Positions 62,178 through 64,000 of a stretch of 64,000 nucleotides of DNA are shown here, in pieces (the first letter of the stretch is position 1; each line of letters opens with the position of its first letter). Made by a program: the position numbers and the translations under genes. The notes under the pieces are model-generated. The model was not told the origin of the DNA, ran no database searches, and saw only the letters and a program-made list of their open reading frames with translations. Location of the stretch: positions 20,401,019-20,465,018 of the forward strand of contig NC_064539.1 of assembly GCF_023856365.1 (NCBI RefSeq), in the 5' to 3' direction. The stretch comes from Brienomyrus brachyistius. Its lineage: Eukaryota; Chordata; Actinopteri; Osteoglossiformes; Mormyridae.

Positions 62178-62220
<43 letters not shown>
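61940..62220 (+). repeat. Dispersed repeat bordered by CA run, copy 3
   Basis: GACTGTCCACCCATATGTGT, CTAATGCTAATGCTAACTAT, TTAACCCCTACCAAGCCCAG, GCTGTCACAGATTTTTATAA, TGCTGGGACATCTGGTCCCC and a (CA)n run at 62178-62219. Same order of blocks as copy 2. Confidence 0.7.
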
Positions 62221-62221
<1 letters not shown>

Positions 62222-64000
62222 AACACTGCTGTGTTGACTCTTACCTATCAGAGCCCAACCTGCTGCTTGAAGGAGCCCACGATGCGATAACCTGCCATAT
62301 GTTCTGGGTAATTCAACGTGCAGCAAACAGAAAACTCCACGTCAGTCCCACAACACCTGTCAGGGGTGTACAGGACAGCCTCAGTGTCACACCTATAGGG
62401 CGGTGCTGATGATGGGGGGAGGGGGGGGGGTCCATACCAGAGGTTCTGCTGGAATCCTGCCAGCTGCTGTCAATCCGCTGCCCACCTGGGGAGCAGTGGA
62501 CGGGATCTCACTAGTCATGTGACATATTTGGGCAGGGGCTGAGGTTTGGACACTGTTACCTCCAACCTGTAGGTTGAGCGTGTGCTTTAACAGAATGGCA
62601 ATCTGTTAAATCCATTTCCAGCTCATGCGTAATAATGACCGTCTAAATGCTTCAGTATTGTTCAATATGAGTCAAAGTTTACGATTCTCGCCTCCTTCCT
62701 TTGATGAGCGGCACGCTTTGACAAATTAAATTTATTTGCATATCTGTGGTGGAATTTCGTACGGAAAAATACAGCATTCCTGGCATTTGTCTCCTTTACC
62801 AGGAACAAAATAACTTCCAAAGTGTACAAAGAGTATTGTGAAACATTGAGGGGGGCAGGAGGGGTATTTTATTGTGCATTTTTGCATGTTAATGAGCACC
62901 TTTCTGGGAAGCTGAGATGCGGCAGTTCCAGGGATCCGAGTCCCACTCTGAGAAATCCCCGAAGCCCAAATGAATCTCTCCAATCCCAGAAATGAGGCTC
63001 GCAAAAAATCGCTCTTTCTACATTTTGAAAATTCCAGCAACTGAGTGTACATCCACTGACCCCCCTGGGGATTCAGTGTACCGCATTGCTTGCACAATTA
63101 GTGTCACGGGCCAGTGCTGCGGTGTCATACAGCACCATGCCTGTCAAAAATGGTGAAGCATTTCAGCTTTCCACGCTGAGATGAAACCTGCACAGAGCAC
63201 ATTTGGCACTGGGGGGGGGAAACCCCCAAACCCCCTCAGGGGGGCTCAGGTAAGACTGAAATGATGAGACGCTGATATATTGTAATGTGGAAAAGTGATA
63301 ATCTTCACATTAATCTTCATATTGATGTCAAACTATGATATGTCTGTCAAAGTTCATTTCAAAACCTCTTCTAGATATTTGCAGTATTTGCAGTAACTAT
63401 TCAATACACCCAGTTATTAGTTGACTTGACCACTAGCACACCTGGTTTGACTAATCAGTACCTCATTGAGTTACTTAAGTTGATGAATTCAGTGAGCTGG
63501 TGGTGAAATTTAACAAATACATGGATTGGCTGAAGTGCCCTGAGCAGCTGTGTTCTTCTAACCGTCCAGTAAGACATCAGCAACCCTTAGTAGAACAGAG
63601 GGAATTCTTGTTATTTTGTATTATGTTACTCTTCATTTTCATATTTTCTAATGTTATTTTTCTTCCTGAAAAAATATACGCCTACTACTGAGATAAAAAG
63701 CTTTAAACATTTTCTTTACGGTAGGATCTCAGACTTCAGGCTCAGTCTCCATGACTTCTGAGTCAACGTGGAACACCTGGGAAATAGACCTTGGGGTCGC
63801 AAATGACGCAGCCCCATGCAACTGACGCTAACAAATACAGCGTCTCTCCGTCACTTGCAGAGCATAAGCGTGGTCAGAATGATGCTGAGAAGCTGTCTGT
63901 CGCATTCCTTACCTCTGCACCAGATCACTGTAACATTCCGCTATCCGGCCACAAAAATGCTTCCCTAAAGTGTCATCGGCTTCCATGGGTTTTAGAGTTC
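62221..64000. other. Non-coding DNA to window end
   Basis: Poly-G at 62415-62431 and 63212. No exon, RNA gene or recognised repeat; open frames are short and featureless. Confidence 0.5.

Overview
This window is vertebrate nuclear DNA, almost certainly from a ray-finned fish. The evidence is four intron-split animal genes, long non-coding intervals, tRNA-derived SINEs, L2-type LINE remnants, several hAT-type MITE families and many CA/TA/GA microsatellites. The species cannot be named from sequence alone. There are no prokaryotic genes, no CRISPR array and no operons. Exon coordinates below were placed by hand from homology, GT/AG sites and codon phase.

Layout. (1) 1-5339: a GLIPR2/GAPR-1-like CAP-domain gene on + whose three-exon CAP module is present twice in near-identical tandem copies (period 2,577 bp). 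A separate 261-bp tandem duplication covers its likely poly(A) region. (2) 5340-13860: non-coding DNA with MITEs, a reverse-strand LINE reverse-transcriptase relic and SINEs. (3) 13869-17302: a complete beta-tubulin gene (tubb4b-like, 4 exons, 445 codons) with an RFX X-box/CCAAT promoter candidate; its large intron is mostly one hAT-like insertion. (4) 17.3-42.5 kb: a gene-poor interval with a long inverted-repeat element, SINEs, a 38-bp E-box minisatellite, a 14-bp satellite and AT-rich, homeodomain-site-rich blocks that look like enhancers. (5) 42509-45685 on -: lmo4 (LIM-only 4), complete coding sequence in four exons. Its first coding exon's 5' splice site lies at the head of a 68-bp tandem array that repeats the exon end and donor. 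(6) 45.7-57.5 kb: further non-coding DNA with possible lmo4 5'UTR exons near 49.75-50.3 kb, a Tigger-like fragment and LINE 3' ends. (7) 57514-61080 on -: a CCN1/CYR61-like matricellular gene, five exons and 386 codons including stop, with TATA box and a perfect CArG box upstream. (8) 61.1-64.0 kb: non-coding.

The genes are not a pathway. In human, CCN1 and LMO4 lie in the same band (1p22.3), so their adjacency here looks like retained synteny. The most unusual features are the in-frame duplicated CAP module, the lmo4 splice-donor minisatellite (one decoy donor would add 68 in-frame codons between the two LIM domains), and two minisatellites whose variant positions are mostly CpG/TpG.
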